Positions 8,475 to 17,573 of a stretch of DNA of 64,000 nt are shown piece by piece; within the stretch, counting starts at the first letter, position 1; every line of letters begins with the position of its first letter. The translations under genes and the position numbers were made by a program. The stretch lies in contig CAZWMD010000010.1 of assembly GCA_964634815.1 (NCBI GenBank), positions 1 through 64,000 of the forward strand. The letters run 5' to 3'. Source of the stretch: JALZVT01 sp964634815 (lineage in GTDB: Bacteria; Pseudomonadota; Gammaproteobacteria; Pseudomonadales; Azotimanducaceae). A model generated the notes under the pieces. The model was given only the letters and a program-made list of their open reading frames with translations, was not told the origin of the DNA and searched no databases.

Positions 8475-10058
8475 CTAGAGTATGACTTCGATCAGGTAAG
8501 GGCCGTCGATTGCTAACCCCCGGGCCAGCGCCTTCTGAAACGCCTCTATAGAGGTCACTTTTTCTGCCTCAACACCCATTGATTCGGCGAGCCCAACAAA
8601 CTCGATATCGGGTCGGGAAAGGTCAAGCATATCCATCGCCTTGGGGCCGGGATTGGCGCCAACACGCATGAATTCTACCTGCAGTATGGCGTATTTACGG
8701 TTATTGAAGATCACCGTTGTGACATCCAAGTTTTCTCGTGCCTGGGTCCACAGTGCCTGCACCGTGTACATGGCACTGCCATCTGCTTGTAGATTCAGCA
8801 CTTTACGGTCAGGACAAGCCACGGCGGCACCCGTGGCTGCAGGAATCCCCATGCCAATGGCGCCCCCGGTCAAATCCAGCCAGTCGTGGGGTGCCGCAGT
8901 ACGGGTGAATTCTGGCATCGCAAAGCCTGATGTGGCCGCCTCATTGACAACTATGGCCTGGTCAGGCAACTCGCAGGCCACACAATGGGCAATGTTCTCA
9001 AGGCTCAATTCGCCGCGCAGGCGGGTCTTTTCGCCCCGTTCGAGCAACGCAGGTTTATGATCTGCCACCCCAAGGGCGTCTACCAGTCCGGCCAGCGCAG
9101 CCTCTACATCATTGCCGGGGCCGGCCAACTGAATGACATCAGCCCCTTCCGGCGTCAGATGACTGGGTACCGAAGGGTAGGCAAAAAATGCCACCGGCGG
9201 TTTTGTGCCAATCGCAATCAATGTGCTTACGCCGTGAAGGGCTTCTATAGCTTGCTCGGCAAAATACGGTAGCCGCGGTAAATCGACCCGGCCAGCACCT
9301 CGTGCTATCCGGCCAATAAAGGTATCGCCCAGCGCCAGTACCTTGCCTGCGGAGGCGATGCGACTGATCTGTTGGAGCCCTGATTCTCGGACGGCTGCCC
9401 CGTTGAGTAACAGCGCTACCTTTTTACCGCTTCGTATGGCTGCTGCGGCCTTGGCCAGCGCCGCGGGATCTACTGCCGTTGGCAAAATCGGCGCAACTGG
9501 ATCGGCGGACTGCTGCAAGGTTGGGTTCCAGGCGGTATCTGCTGGTGCGATCAGCGTGGCGATCTGACCCGGCGCAGACTGACTGGTAGCCACTGCCTCA
9601 GCCGCTGCCTTGGCCACATCATCTGCGTCTTCGATGGTTTTGATCCAGGCAGATACCGGCGCGGCGAAGCCATGGATATCTGATGTGAGGGGTGCATCAA
9701 GCGCTCGATGATAGGTGGCATGCTCGCCAACAATATTCACAACAGGCGTATGTGCGCGACGAGCGTTATGGAGATTGGCAAGACCGTTGGCCAGGCCCGG
9801 GCCGAGGTGCAAAAGCGTACATGCCGGCTTTTCCGCCATGCGCCCATAGCCGTCAGCGGCGCCGGTCACTACGCCTTCAAAGAGCCCCAATATACTGCGC
9901 ATATCATCTTGCTGATCGAGTGCCGCAACAAAGTGCATCTCTGAGGTGCCAGGATTGGTGAAGCACACCTCAACACCGTTGTCAGTCAGCGTAGAGAGCA
10001 GCGCATCCGCCCCGTTTCGGGTTTTCTGGCTTTCGTCTGTGGCTCGATTGTCTGTCAT
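8475..10058 (-). CDS. Thiamine-diphosphate enzyme, acetolactate synthase / benzoylformate decarboxylase-like
   Basis: A 527-residue ThDP-dependent enzyme of the pyruvate-oxidase/decarboxylase superfamily. The Pyr domain carries the ThDP-activating Glu region (GLFEGVVTGAADGYGRM) and HLGPGLANGLANLHNAR. The PP domain carries the metal/ThDP motif LQADGSAMYT with the closing NN pair in VIFNNRKYA. The central domain is diverged and no FAD-binding signature is evident. It may therefore decarboxylate or carboligate 2-oxo acids rather than make acetolactate. No small regulatory subunit lies nearby, which argues against biosynthetic IlvB. The ATG at 10058 is preferred over an upstream in-frame start at 10127 because homologous sequence starts here. 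It is divergent from the glutathione reductase gene. Confidence 0.85.
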   Translation of the reverse strand: MTDNRATDESQKTRNGADALLSTLTDNGVEVCFTNPGTSEMHFVAALDQQDDMRSILGLFEGVVTGAADGYGRMAEKPACTLLHLGPGLANGLANLHNARRAHTPVVNIVGEHATYHRALDAPLTSDIHGFAAPVSAWIKTIEDADDVAKAAAEAVATSQSAPGQIATLIAPADTAWNPTLQQSADPVAPILPTAVDPAALAKAAAAIRSGKKVALLLNGAAVRESGLQQISRIASAGKVLALGDTFIGRIARGAGRVDLPRLPYFAEQAIEALHGVSTLIAIGTKPPVAFFAYPSVPSHLTPEGADVIQLAGPGNDVEAALAGLVDALGVADHKPALLERGEKTRLRGELSLENIAHCVACELPDQAIVVNEAATSGFAMPEFTRTAAPHDWLDLTGGAIGMGIPAATGAAVACPDRKVLNLQADGSAMYTVQALWTQARENLDVTTVIFNNRKYAILQVEFMRVGANPGPKAMDMLDLSRPDIEFVGLAESMGVEAEKVTSIEAFQKALARGLAIDGPYLIEVIL

Positions 10059-10244
10059 GCGTTGCAGGGTCCCTGGGTTTTGTGAATGGGGAAGACGAAT
10101 GACGTTGCTACACCATTCTCCTGCCATTCTCCCTCGCTGTGCCGCTGATGGGTAGCGGTGATCTGCTTGACTGACAGCAGAGCAGCCTCGGGCGGCGCTT
10201 CTTGCTAAGATCGCGCTCTTAAGAGTACGTAAAGAAGCTTTGTT

Positions 10245-11600
10245 ATGGCCTTCGATTTTGACCTTTTTGTGATTGGTGCCGGCTCAGGTGGTGTCCGTGC
10301 AGCCCGAATCTCTTCGAGCTATGGCGCCAAGGTCGCTTGCGCTGAGGATACTCACCTCGGGGGAACGTGTGTCAACGTTGGCTGCGTGCCCAAAAAGCTG
10401 TTCGTTTACGGCTCACATTTTTCTCATGATGCGCAAGACAGCGCGTCGTATGGCTGGGACATAGAGGCTAAGGGGTTTTCCTGGCCGACCCTGAGGGACA
10501 ATAAAAATCGCGAGATCGAGCGCCTTAATGGTATCTACAAGGGGCTGCTGGATGGGGCGGGCGTAACGACCCTGCGAGGCACCGCGACGGTCACCGGGCC
10601 AAACGAGGTAACTGTAGACGGAAAAAGTTATAGCACCGAGCGCATTCTGATTGCGACCGGTAGCGAGCCCTTTGTCCCCGAGTTTCCCGGCTCAACACTT
10701 GCCATCACCTCAAATGAAGCCTTTCACCTGGAGCAGTTTCCCAAGCGTGTACTGGTTGTCGGCGGTGGCTATATCGCTGTTGAGTTCGCTGGGATCTTTA
10801 ATGGATTGGGTGTAGATACGCGGTTGTCTTACCGCGGTGATTTGCTGCTGCGCGGGTTTGATCAGGGGGTACGCGAGTTTGTGACCAGGGAACTTGCCAA
10901 CAGCGGTATCGATGTTGCCCTGGGAACCAACGTTACCGCTATCGCGGATGCGGGGTCCGGTGCGCGTGAGGTCAGTTTTGCAGATGGCAGCACCGAGAAC
11001 TTTGATTTGGTGATGTACGCCACAGGACGCCGACCGCGTATCGAAGGACTTGGCCTGGAAAGCGCAGGCGTTGCGTTAACTGAAAAAGGGGCGGTGCAGG
11101 TTGATGATTATTTTCAAACCTCGGTACCCAGTATATTTGCGCTGGGTGATGTGATTGATCGGTTTCAACTTACCCCTGTCGCTATAGCCGAGGCGATGTG
11201 TTTAGCCTCTAACCTGTTTAAGGGTACCCGCCAGGCGATGGACTACGCCGATATTCCTACTGCTGTATTTTGCCAGCCGAACATCGGCACGGTAGGCCTG
11301 ACAGAGGAAGCCGCTGAGAGCCGCTACGGCAAGATTGATGTGTATCAAAGCGAATTCAAGCCGATGAAGCATACGCTGACCGGTCGCAACGAGCGCACCA
11401 TGATGAAGCTGCTGGTGAATCCTGTGGACGACCGGGTGATTGGTGCGCACATGGTTGGACCTGATGCTGGTGAGATTATTCAGGGCCTTGGTGTGGCCAT
11501 AAAAGCAGGGGCAACCAAAGCGCAGTTTGATGCCACGGTTGGGATTCACCCCACGGCAGCGGAAGAGTTTGTCACCATGCGCGAAGTGCGCTCTAACTAG
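10245..11600 (+). CDS. gor: Glutathione-disulfide reductase
   Basis: Reduces oxidised glutathione with NADPH to maintain the cytoplasmic thiol pool. At 451 residues it has the family length. The FAD motif GAGSGGVRAAR is near residue 11, the redox-active disulfide GGTCVNVGCVPKK has Cys42 and Cys47, the NADPH-binding motif VVGGGYIAVEFAG lies mid-protein, the second FAD motif is FALGDV, and the C-terminal catalytic HPTAAEE provides the proton-donor histidine. The spacing to the phosphatase start is 13 bp, so the two genes may share a transcript although they have no obvious functional link. Confidence 0.96.
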   Translation: MAFDFDLFVIGAGSGGVRAARISSSYGAKVACAEDTHLGGTCVNVGCVPKKLFVYGSHFSHDAQDSASYGWDIEAKGFSWPTLRDNKNREIERLNGIYKGLLDGAGVTTLRGTATVTGPNEVTVDGKSYSTERILIATGSEPFVPEFPGSTLAITSNEAFHLEQFPKRVLVVGGGYIAVEFAGIFNGLGVDTRLSYRGDLLLRGFDQGVREFVTRELANSGIDVALGTNVTAIADAGSGAREVSFADGSTENFDLVMYATGRRPRIEGLGLESAGVALTEKGAVQVDDYFQTSVPSIFALGDVIDRFQLTPVAIAEAMCLASNLFKGTRQAMDYADIPTAVFCQPNIGTVGLTEEAAESRYGKIDVYQSEFKPMKHTLTGRNERTMMKLLVNPVDDRVIGAHMVGPDAGEIIQGLGVAIKAGATKAQFDATVGIHPTAAEEFVTMREVRSN

Positions 11601-11613
11601 GGAACAAGAGCTG

Positions 11614-13274
11614 ATGAAATTCAGATTACCGGGCCAGATGGCTCACAGAGTTCTGGCGGTCTTAACCGGCACCGCGTTCCTCACACTCAGCGGTTGCGCT
11701 GACCTGCAAGGGACANNNNNNNNNNNNNNNNNNNNNNNNNNNNNNNNNNNNNNNNNNNNNNNNNNNNNNNNNNNNNNNNNNNNNNNNNNNNNNNNNNNNN
11801 NNNNNNNNNNNNNNNCTTAACCGGCACCGCGTTCCTCACACTCAGCGGTTGCGCTGACCTGCAAGGGACAGGTACAACTCTTGCGACCACAGAAACTCAA
11901 CTGGCCGACAGCGTCGTCCTGTTTATGGGCGATGGCATGGGGGTATCGACGGTTACGGCTGCACGTATCTATGCGGGGCAGAAACTGGGTAAATCCGGGG
12001 AGGAGCATAATCTCGTTTTCGAAACCTTTCCCGATGTTGCGCTTATTAAAACCTACAACACCGATATGCAGGTGCCGGATTCAGCTGGCACGATGTCTGC
12101 GATTGTCACCGGAACAAAAACCCGAGCGGGGGTGTTGAGTATCGAACCCAGTGTGAATCGCGGTGATTGCGCGGCCGCTTTGGCTGCGCCAACAGTAACC
12201 TTGCTTGAACAACTTGAAAGCCAGGGCTATCGCACGGGTATTATCAGCACTGCAACCATTACTCACGCTACCCCGGCCGCCAACTATGCACACAGTGCAG
12301 ATAGAAACTGGGAAGCAGACTCTGACATGCCAGAACAGGCCAGGGCAGAAGGCTGCCGTGATATCGCCTCGCAGCTGGTGGAGTTTGCCCAAACCCACCC
12401 GGGTTCTGATGGTGTAGATGTCATACTGGGCGGCGGCAGATCAAATTTCTTTCCCACATCGACAATAGATCCTGAATATCCAGAAAAAACCGGCAAGCGG
12501 AAGGACGGTCGAGATCTTGCCGCTGAGTGGCTTGCGGGTGCCGAGCAGCGAACTTACGTCTGGAATAGCGAACAGTTTACGGCTGCCGCCAGTTCAACCG
12601 GTCAGGTGTTTGGCTTGTTCGAGCCCTCCCACATGCAGTTTGACGCAGATCGAGACACCACAACCAAGGGCGAGCCCAGCCTCGCGGCGATGACTGAGTT
12701 CGCCATCAAGAGGCTTCGGGCGCTAAGCAACGGCAAACCCTTTTTTCTGATGGTCGAAGCCGGTCGTATTGATCACGCCCACCACGGAAACAATGCTTAT
12801 CGTGCTCTTGAAGATACAGTTGCACTGGATGAAGCCGTTGCTGTTGCCCGCAAAGCCCTTAGCGAAGACTCGCTAGTCATTGTTACCGCCGATCACTCAC
12901 ATACGTTCACTATTAGTGGCTATCCAAAACGCGGTAACCCGATGCTGGGTTTGGTGCGGGGTCCAGATGGCGAACTCGGCAAAGACCTTAACGGTCAGCC
13001 TTATACCACTCTTGGCTACGCCAACGGCTCTTCCGCTGCTGTGCTTGAGGGGATACGTAAAACCAATGAAGGTGCTTTGCCCGAGCTGACCGATGAGGAA
13101 GTTCTTGCGAATAACTACCAGCAACGTGCAACCGTTCCACTTCGCTCTGAAACTCATGCTGGCGAAGACGTAGCGGCCTACGCAACGGGTCCTGGCTCAA
13201 GAGCAATTCGCGGTGTTATGGAACAGAACAAGCTCTTTGATGTGATGCGCGCAGTTTTGCCCGTTCAGAAATAA
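11614..13274 (+). CDS. Alkaline phosphatase, predicted lipoprotein (interrupted by an artefactual gap)
   Basis: A PhoA-superfamily alkaline phosphatase that releases phosphate from organic esters at the cell envelope. The N-terminus MKFRLPGQMAHRVLAVLTG leads to the lipobox LTLSGC, so the mature protein should be lipid-anchored. Metal-site motif LFMGDGMG, nucleophile segment DSAGTMSAIVTG, EAGRIDHAHHGNNA, TADHSHTFTISG and SETHAGEDVAAYATGP are all present. A 100-N gap (11716-11815) and a 55-bp duplicated flank split the gene. Removing the Ns and one copy of the duplication leaves exactly 502 codons in frame (501 residues), so the gene is almost certainly intact. The symporter starts 25 bp downstream. 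Confidence 0.93.
11661..11715. repeat. 55-bp contig-end duplication, left copy (assembly artefact)
   Basis: These 55 bases are identical to 11816-11870 on the far side of the 100-N gap. Exact identity over 55 bp at both contig ends is what an odd-k (k=55) de Bruijn assembly leaves when a scaffolder does not merge overlapping contigs. It should not be read as a biological repeat. Confidence 0.95.
11716..11815. other. Scaffold gap (100 N) inside the alkaline phosphatase gene
   Basis: A placeholder gap flanked by the identical 55-mers. Collapsing the overlap restores an uninterrupted reading frame, so no sequence is likely to be missing here. Confidence 0.97.
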
Positions 13275-13298
13275 CAATACTAAATCGGGGTATCTAAC

Positions 13299-14969
13299 AT
13301 GCTCGAGCAGCTTCTCACTCAACTCGATAGCCTGCTTGGCAGTGCCTTTTACTTTCCTTTCCTATTGGTTGGGGCGGGCCTGTTCTTCACTTTATACCTG
13401 GGGTTTCCGCAGATCAGGTTCTTCACCCATGGCTGGAAGGTTTTGTTTGGCCGCTACTCTGATGCAGATGATCCCGGTGACACTAGCCACTTTCAGGCTT
13501 TGTCTACAGCACTGTCAGGAACGGTAGGTACTGGCAACATTGGAGGAGTGGCTCTTGCCCTCTATCTTGGTGGGCCGGCTGCGCTGTTCTGGATGTGGAT
13601 CACCGCCCTGGTTGGCATGACCACCAAGTTTGTTGAAGTCACGCTTTCCCATAAGTACCGCAAGGAAGATGCTAACGGCCAGATGGCCGGAGGCCCCATG
13701 TACTTTATGGAACATGGCTTGAACCTGAAATGGCTTGCGGTGTTCTTTGCGGTGGCCACCGTCATCAGCTCTTTTGGCAGCGGCAACATGCCACAAAGCA
13801 ACAACATGGCTGAAGGACTGGAATCTTCCTTTGGCATTGAGCGTTGGATGACTGGAGCCGTGCTATCCATTGCAATGTTCGCTGTGATTGTTGGTGGCAT
13901 CAAACGCATAGCGGCCGTTGCCGGAAGCATTGTGCCAATTATGGCGCTGCTCTACGCCATTGGTGCGTTTGCAGTAATTGTCAGCAACATAGACCAGGTG
14001 ATTCCCTCCTTTTTTGCGGTTTTTGCCGATGCGTTTAGCGGTACTGCGGCGACCGGTGGTTTTCTGGGGGCAAGTTTTGCTTACGCATTCAACCGCGGGG
14101 TAAACCGGGGCCTTTATTCAAACGAGGCAGGGCAGGGTTCTGCGCCCATCGCACACGCGGCGGCACGCACCAAAGAACCGGTTGCCGAAGGCATGGTTGC
14201 TATTCTGGAACCCTTCATTGATACCCTGATTATCTGTACATTGACGGGCCTCGTCATTCTTTCTTCCGGGGTGTGGAAAGAAAAGTTTGAAACAGATTTT
14301 CAGTCCTTTGATATGGAAATTGTGGCTGGCAGCTACTCTGAAGCAGATCCTGACGGCGTTGCTGCCCTGTATGCGCACCTGAACAGTCTGTCACCGATGG
14401 GCAGTGCTAGCGAAGTGGCGGTTCGAACCTTTAGTGGTGAATTGCGTATTGAGAACGGACGTATCCAGACCGATACACCTGTCACCGTGCTGCATAACCG
14501 ATCTATCGCCGAAGACGTGCGAGTTATGCTTGATGGGGTTCCTTACAGTGGCCTGCTTGCTGTTGATGAGGGGGTGGCGGTGAATTCCAGTCTGGAGTTC
14601 TCAGGTCGATCGCTTTTGCATTCTGTGCCGCTCACTCTGGAGGCCTTCAAACGCAGTTTCCTGGGCGATTTTGGCCAATACGTAGTTTCCATTGGCCTTG
14701 TTTTGTTTGCCTTTAGCACCGCAGTGGCCTGGTCCTATTATGGTGATCGCGCGATCACTTATCTTTTTGGAGTGGGTTGGGTGCTGCCTTATCGAGTTCT
14801 TTATGTGGGCGGATTCTTTATTGCGACTATTGCCGACACCTCCTTGATCTGGTTACTGTCCTATATCACGGTTGCACTCATGACGATCCCAAACCTGATT
14901 GGACTGTTTTTGCTTAGAAAAGAAATGAAGAGCAGTGTGGCGGATTATTGGGAGCGCTTCGACAAGTAG
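13299..14969 (+). CDS. Sodium/amino-acid symporter of the AGCS (alanine/glycine:cation) family
   Basis: An inner-membrane importer predicted to couple alanine or glycine uptake to sodium. It has the family hallmarks GTVGTGNIGGVALALYLGGP near residue 70, MTTKFVEVTLSHKYR, FNRGVNRGLYSNEAGQGSAP, and a final helix bundle with FSTAVAWSYYGDRAITYLFG. At 556 residues it is about 100 longer than usual (about 450). The excess is a hydrophilic, probably beta-rich insertion at roughly residues 325-450 between two transmembrane helices. It lies 25 bp after the alkaline phosphatase gene and may be co-transcribed. Confidence 0.9.
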   Translation: MLEQLLTQLDSLLGSAFYFPFLLVGAGLFFTLYLGFPQIRFFTHGWKVLFGRYSDADDPGDTSHFQALSTALSGTVGTGNIGGVALALYLGGPAALFWMWITALVGMTTKFVEVTLSHKYRKEDANGQMAGGPMYFMEHGLNLKWLAVFFAVATVISSFGSGNMPQSNNMAEGLESSFGIERWMTGAVLSIAMFAVIVGGIKRIAAVAGSIVPIMALLYAIGAFAVIVSNIDQVIPSFFAVFADAFSGTAATGGFLGASFAYAFNRGVNRGLYSNEAGQGSAPIAHAAARTKEPVAEGMVAILEPFIDTLIICTLTGLVILSSGVWKEKFETDFQSFDMEIVAGSYSEADPDGVAALYAHLNSLSPMGSASEVAVRTFSGELRIENGRIQTDTPVTVLHNRSIAEDVRVMLDGVPYSGLLAVDEGVAVNSSLEFSGRSLLHSVPLTLEAFKRSFLGDFGQYVVSIGLVLFAFSTAVAWSYYGDRAITYLFGVGWVLPYRVLYVGGFFIATIADTSLIWLLSYITVALMTIPNLIGLFLLRKEMKSSVADYWERFDK

Positions 14970-14970
14970 G

Positions 14971-14986
14971 TCAGCAGGTTTGCTGA
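14971..14986 (+). terminator. Small hairpin after the symporter gene
   Basis: TCAGCA-ggtt-TGCTGA forms a six-bp stem with a four-base loop directly after the stop codon. No T-run follows, so it is at best a weak or Rho-assisted terminator, or an mRNA 3'-end stabiliser. Confidence 0.3.
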
Positions 14987-15019
14987 TCTGATCATTCACG
15001 CGGAAAGTTGAGAACCAGG

Positions 15020-15592
15020 ATGTCGTTAAAAGTTACTTTCGAGCTGGAAGATAAGGACCTTAAATACTTTCGCAAGTCGATGAAAGAGGTGCGCTCTGCC
15101 GCGGCTCACGTAAGCGAAGCAGAAACGATTGCCCAGGCAAGCGCCATGATCTCTTCCGTGCGAGCGGCTAAAATTCCAGCGTTTGTGGCGCTGCGCATCG
15201 ACAAGCTTGCGAGTTTAATCGATATGCTGGCGGACGAGGAATGGGCGTTGAGTTCACCGGATCGGAAGAATGTTGTGGCGGCTCTGCGTTATTTTGCCGA
15301 TCCGGAAGATCTGATCCCCGATGATGTGCCGGTGCTTGGGTACATCGATGACGCCATCATGATTGAGTTGGTGGTGCGTGAACTTAAACCAATTATTGAT
15401 GCGTTTGAGGATTTCATGCTCTACAAGAGCGAGGAAAAATCGCGTAATCGAAACCCGGACATTTCCCGGGAAGACTGGCTGGCGGTGAAAAGAAGAGAAC
15501 TTCACTCTCGAATGCGTCGCCGTCGGGAAGCGGCCAGATCGCGTGCTGCTGGCCGTGGTGGAAGCGGACGCCCAAGATTCCGTCTGTTTTAG
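15020..15592 (+). CDS. YkvA-like DUF1232 domain protein
   Basis: A 190-residue cytoplasmic or membrane-peripheral protein of unknown biochemical role. The C-terminal half carries the DUF1232 signature: ALRYFADPEDLIPDDVPVLG then YIDDAIMIELVV. The N-terminal 80 residues are helical and charged. The last 40 are strongly basic (RMRRRREAARSRAAGRGG), which could bind nucleic acid or membrane phosphates. I prefer the ATG at 15020 over the in-frame TTG at 15008 because GGAAAG lies upstream at a usable distance. It ends 5 bp from the convergent sppA stop. Confidence 0.8.
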   Translation: MSLKVTFELEDKDLKYFRKSMKEVRSAAAHVSEAETIAQASAMISSVRAAKIPAFVALRIDKLASLIDMLADEEWALSSPDRKNVVAALRYFADPEDLIPDDVPVLGYIDDAIMIELVVRELKPIIDAFEDFMLYKSEEKSRNRNPDISREDWLAVKRRELHSRMRRRREAARSRAAGRGGSGRPRFRLF

Positions 15593-15597
15593 CCTCG

Positions 15598-17421
15598 CTA
15601 CCAGACCAGATCGCAAGCCTCGCACATGGCGAGGATCTTCTTGCCTGTGCGCCCTTCATATACGTCGCGTCCCGAGTTCACTAAAAGACGCAAGCTCGGG
15701 GCGAAGGTAGACGCAAAGGGCAGACTATCGAGGTTAATCTGGCCAATCGCGCCGTTTGCAGTGAGTTGCCTCAGCAGCAGCTCCTGGGCCGAAAGCGGTG
15801 GGTCTATGGGCCGCAGAGAATAGTTGTCGCTGACACCGGCTAAATCAGCGGCGGCAGCGACAGCGTCGTCCAGGCTGCCCAGCTCATCGACCAGACCGAG
15901 TTCCAGGGCCTGTCTGCCGGACCAAACTCTGCCCTGGGCAATTTCCTCTACCTGGGCTCGTTCCAGATTTCTGCCCCGGGCGACCAGGGTAACAAAGCGT
16001 TCATAGCCCTGATTGATGCTGGATTGAATGATCTGGCTCATTTCCGGGGACAGCGGGCGGGTGAGGCTCAAACCGCCAGCGAGGTTATGACTGCCGACGC
16101 CGTCAAAGTTAACTCCAGCCTTGCCAAGCGCCCGATTGAGATTGGGCAAGATGCCAAAAATTCCGATAGAGCCGGTGATGGTGTTTGGATCGGCGACAAT
16201 AAGGTCAGCGGTAGCGGATATCCAGTAGCCGCCGGAGGCCGCAACACCAGCCATGGCGACAACCACCGGCTTACCAGCCAACTGGGTGAGTTCGAGTTCG
16301 TGGCGTATTAGCTCGGAGGCCAGCACTTCGCCACCTGGGCTATCCACGTGGAGCACCAGGGCTTTGACCGAGTCATCCTCTTTTGCCTGGGTAATCAAAC
16401 CCTGAATTTCTTCTGCGACGATGCCCGTCGACATTTCCTCCGCCGAGCTGCCCGTGATTGCTCCAACCGCCGTGATGAGGGCAATGGCTGGCCCACTTGC
16501 AGGCAGGGCCAGAGGGCGTTCGGCGTAATAGCGCCGGCTATCTATCCGTTCAAGCGCGTCTACCTCAACTCCTGCCGCTTGTGCGATACGGGCGTTGAAA
16601 CCGTCCCGGGTGAGCAATTCATCGACCAGCCGAGACTCAACGGCCAACCGCGCAACATCGCCATTGGCTGCCGCCAAAGACTCGGGCAACTGATTGATGA
16701 AGTCGTCAACAGCAGCTTCATCGAGTCCTCGATTGGTTGCGATCTGAGCTCGATAGCTCGACCAAAGCTGGTTCAGCAATTCTTTGCTGGCAGCCTCGGC
16801 CTCGGGAGACATCGAATCCCGGATATAGGGCTCTACAGCAGACTTGAATTTACCAACGCGGAATACGTGAACGTCGATATCGAGCTTGGCTAACAATTGG
16901 GCAAAGTAAGTTCGATAACTCGATAATCCAGTCAGCAGCGCTTCGCCCATCGGGTGCAGGTAGAGCTCATCGGCCTGGCTTGCAATCAGGTACTGTGGCT
17001 GGGAGAAGTAGTTACCCATGGACAAAACGGGTTTACCTGCCTCCTTTACCTCTTCAATGCTCTCGCTCAACCGGGCTATCTGCACGAGGTTTGCCGACTG
17101 CAGTTTGTTGGTATTCAACACCAGCGCACTGACGCGGCTGTCGGCAGCCGCACGCTTGAGGAGCGCTTCGATGTCGCCGAGCACGGTTTCTCTTTGGACA
17201 TTGCTGCCCGCCAGCCGGGTGAGGGGGTCCAAAGGCGTTGCGCGTTCCACCAGCACACCATCCAGATTGAGTTCGAGGGCAAAGCTCTTGGGCATTGCCG
17301 GCGTCCGGGGACCGCCAAAAACAGCAAACAGCACAATCAGCAGAATGAGCAGGAACAGGAGGTTGGCAGCTATATTTCGAGCTACGGTCAGACCACGCCA
17401 GATCGATCGGAGAAACGTCAT
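15598..17421 (-). CDS. sppA: Signal peptide peptidase SppA, 67-kDa type
   Basis: A membrane-anchored serine protease that degrades cleaved signal peptides in the periplasm. At 607 residues it matches the tandem-domain (E. coli-type) form. An N-terminal transmembrane helix spans about residues 14-35 (LLFLLILLIVLFAVFGG). The catalytic lysine lies in FRVGKFKSAVEPY and the catalytic serine in GVAASGGYWIS, followed by ITGSIGIFG. The two S49 domains together give the normal Ser-Lys dyad. It is convergent with the DUF1232 gene and divergent from murF. Confidence 0.95.
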   Translation of the reverse strand: MTFLRSIWRGLTVARNIAANLLFLLILLIVLFAVFGGPRTPAMPKSFALELNLDGVLVERATPLDPLTRLAGSNVQRETVLGDIEALLKRAAADSRVSALVLNTNKLQSANLVQIARLSESIEEVKEAGKPVLSMGNYFSQPQYLIASQADELYLHPMGEALLTGLSSYRTYFAQLLAKLDIDVHVFRVGKFKSAVEPYIRDSMSPEAEAASKELLNQLWSSYRAQIATNRGLDEAAVDDFINQLPESLAAANGDVARLAVESRLVDELLTRDGFNARIAQAAGVEVDALERIDSRRYYAERPLALPASGPAIALITAVGAITGSSAEEMSTGIVAEEIQGLITQAKEDDSVKALVLHVDSPGGEVLASELIRHELELTQLAGKPVVVAMAGVAASGGYWISATADLIVADPNTITGSIGIFGILPNLNRALGKAGVNFDGVGSHNLAGGLSLTRPLSPEMSQIIQSSINQGYERFVTLVARGRNLERAQVEEIAQGRVWSGRQALELGLVDELGSLDDAVAAAADLAGVSDNYSLRPIDPPLSAQELLLRQLTANGAIGQINLDSLPFASTFAPSLRLLVNSGRDVYEGRTGKKILAMCEACDLVW

Positions 17422-17573
17422 AAGTTAGAGTCCAGTTCAAAACTAAACGACAATACGAGCTGCTAGGATATCTGAATCTTTAGGCGAGAATCCCTGGCTT
17501 AATTGCCTGGTTCATGTCCTGGTTCCTCACAGTCATTTCGTTACTACTTTCCACCACAAATAGCAGAGCCGTC

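Noticed and set aside
11661..11870. A biological 55-bp direct repeat in the phosphatase gene
   Set aside because: Exactly k-sized identity on both sides of an N gap and restored frame on collapse point to contig overlap.
14415..14440. A tRNA T-loop-like string ggttcgaacc
   Set aside because: It lies inside the symporter coding sequence and no acceptor, D or anticodon arms can be formed around it.
16348..16893. A 181-residue plus-strand protein
   Set aside because: It lies wholly antisense to sppA, whose conserved catalytic motifs identify the true strand.
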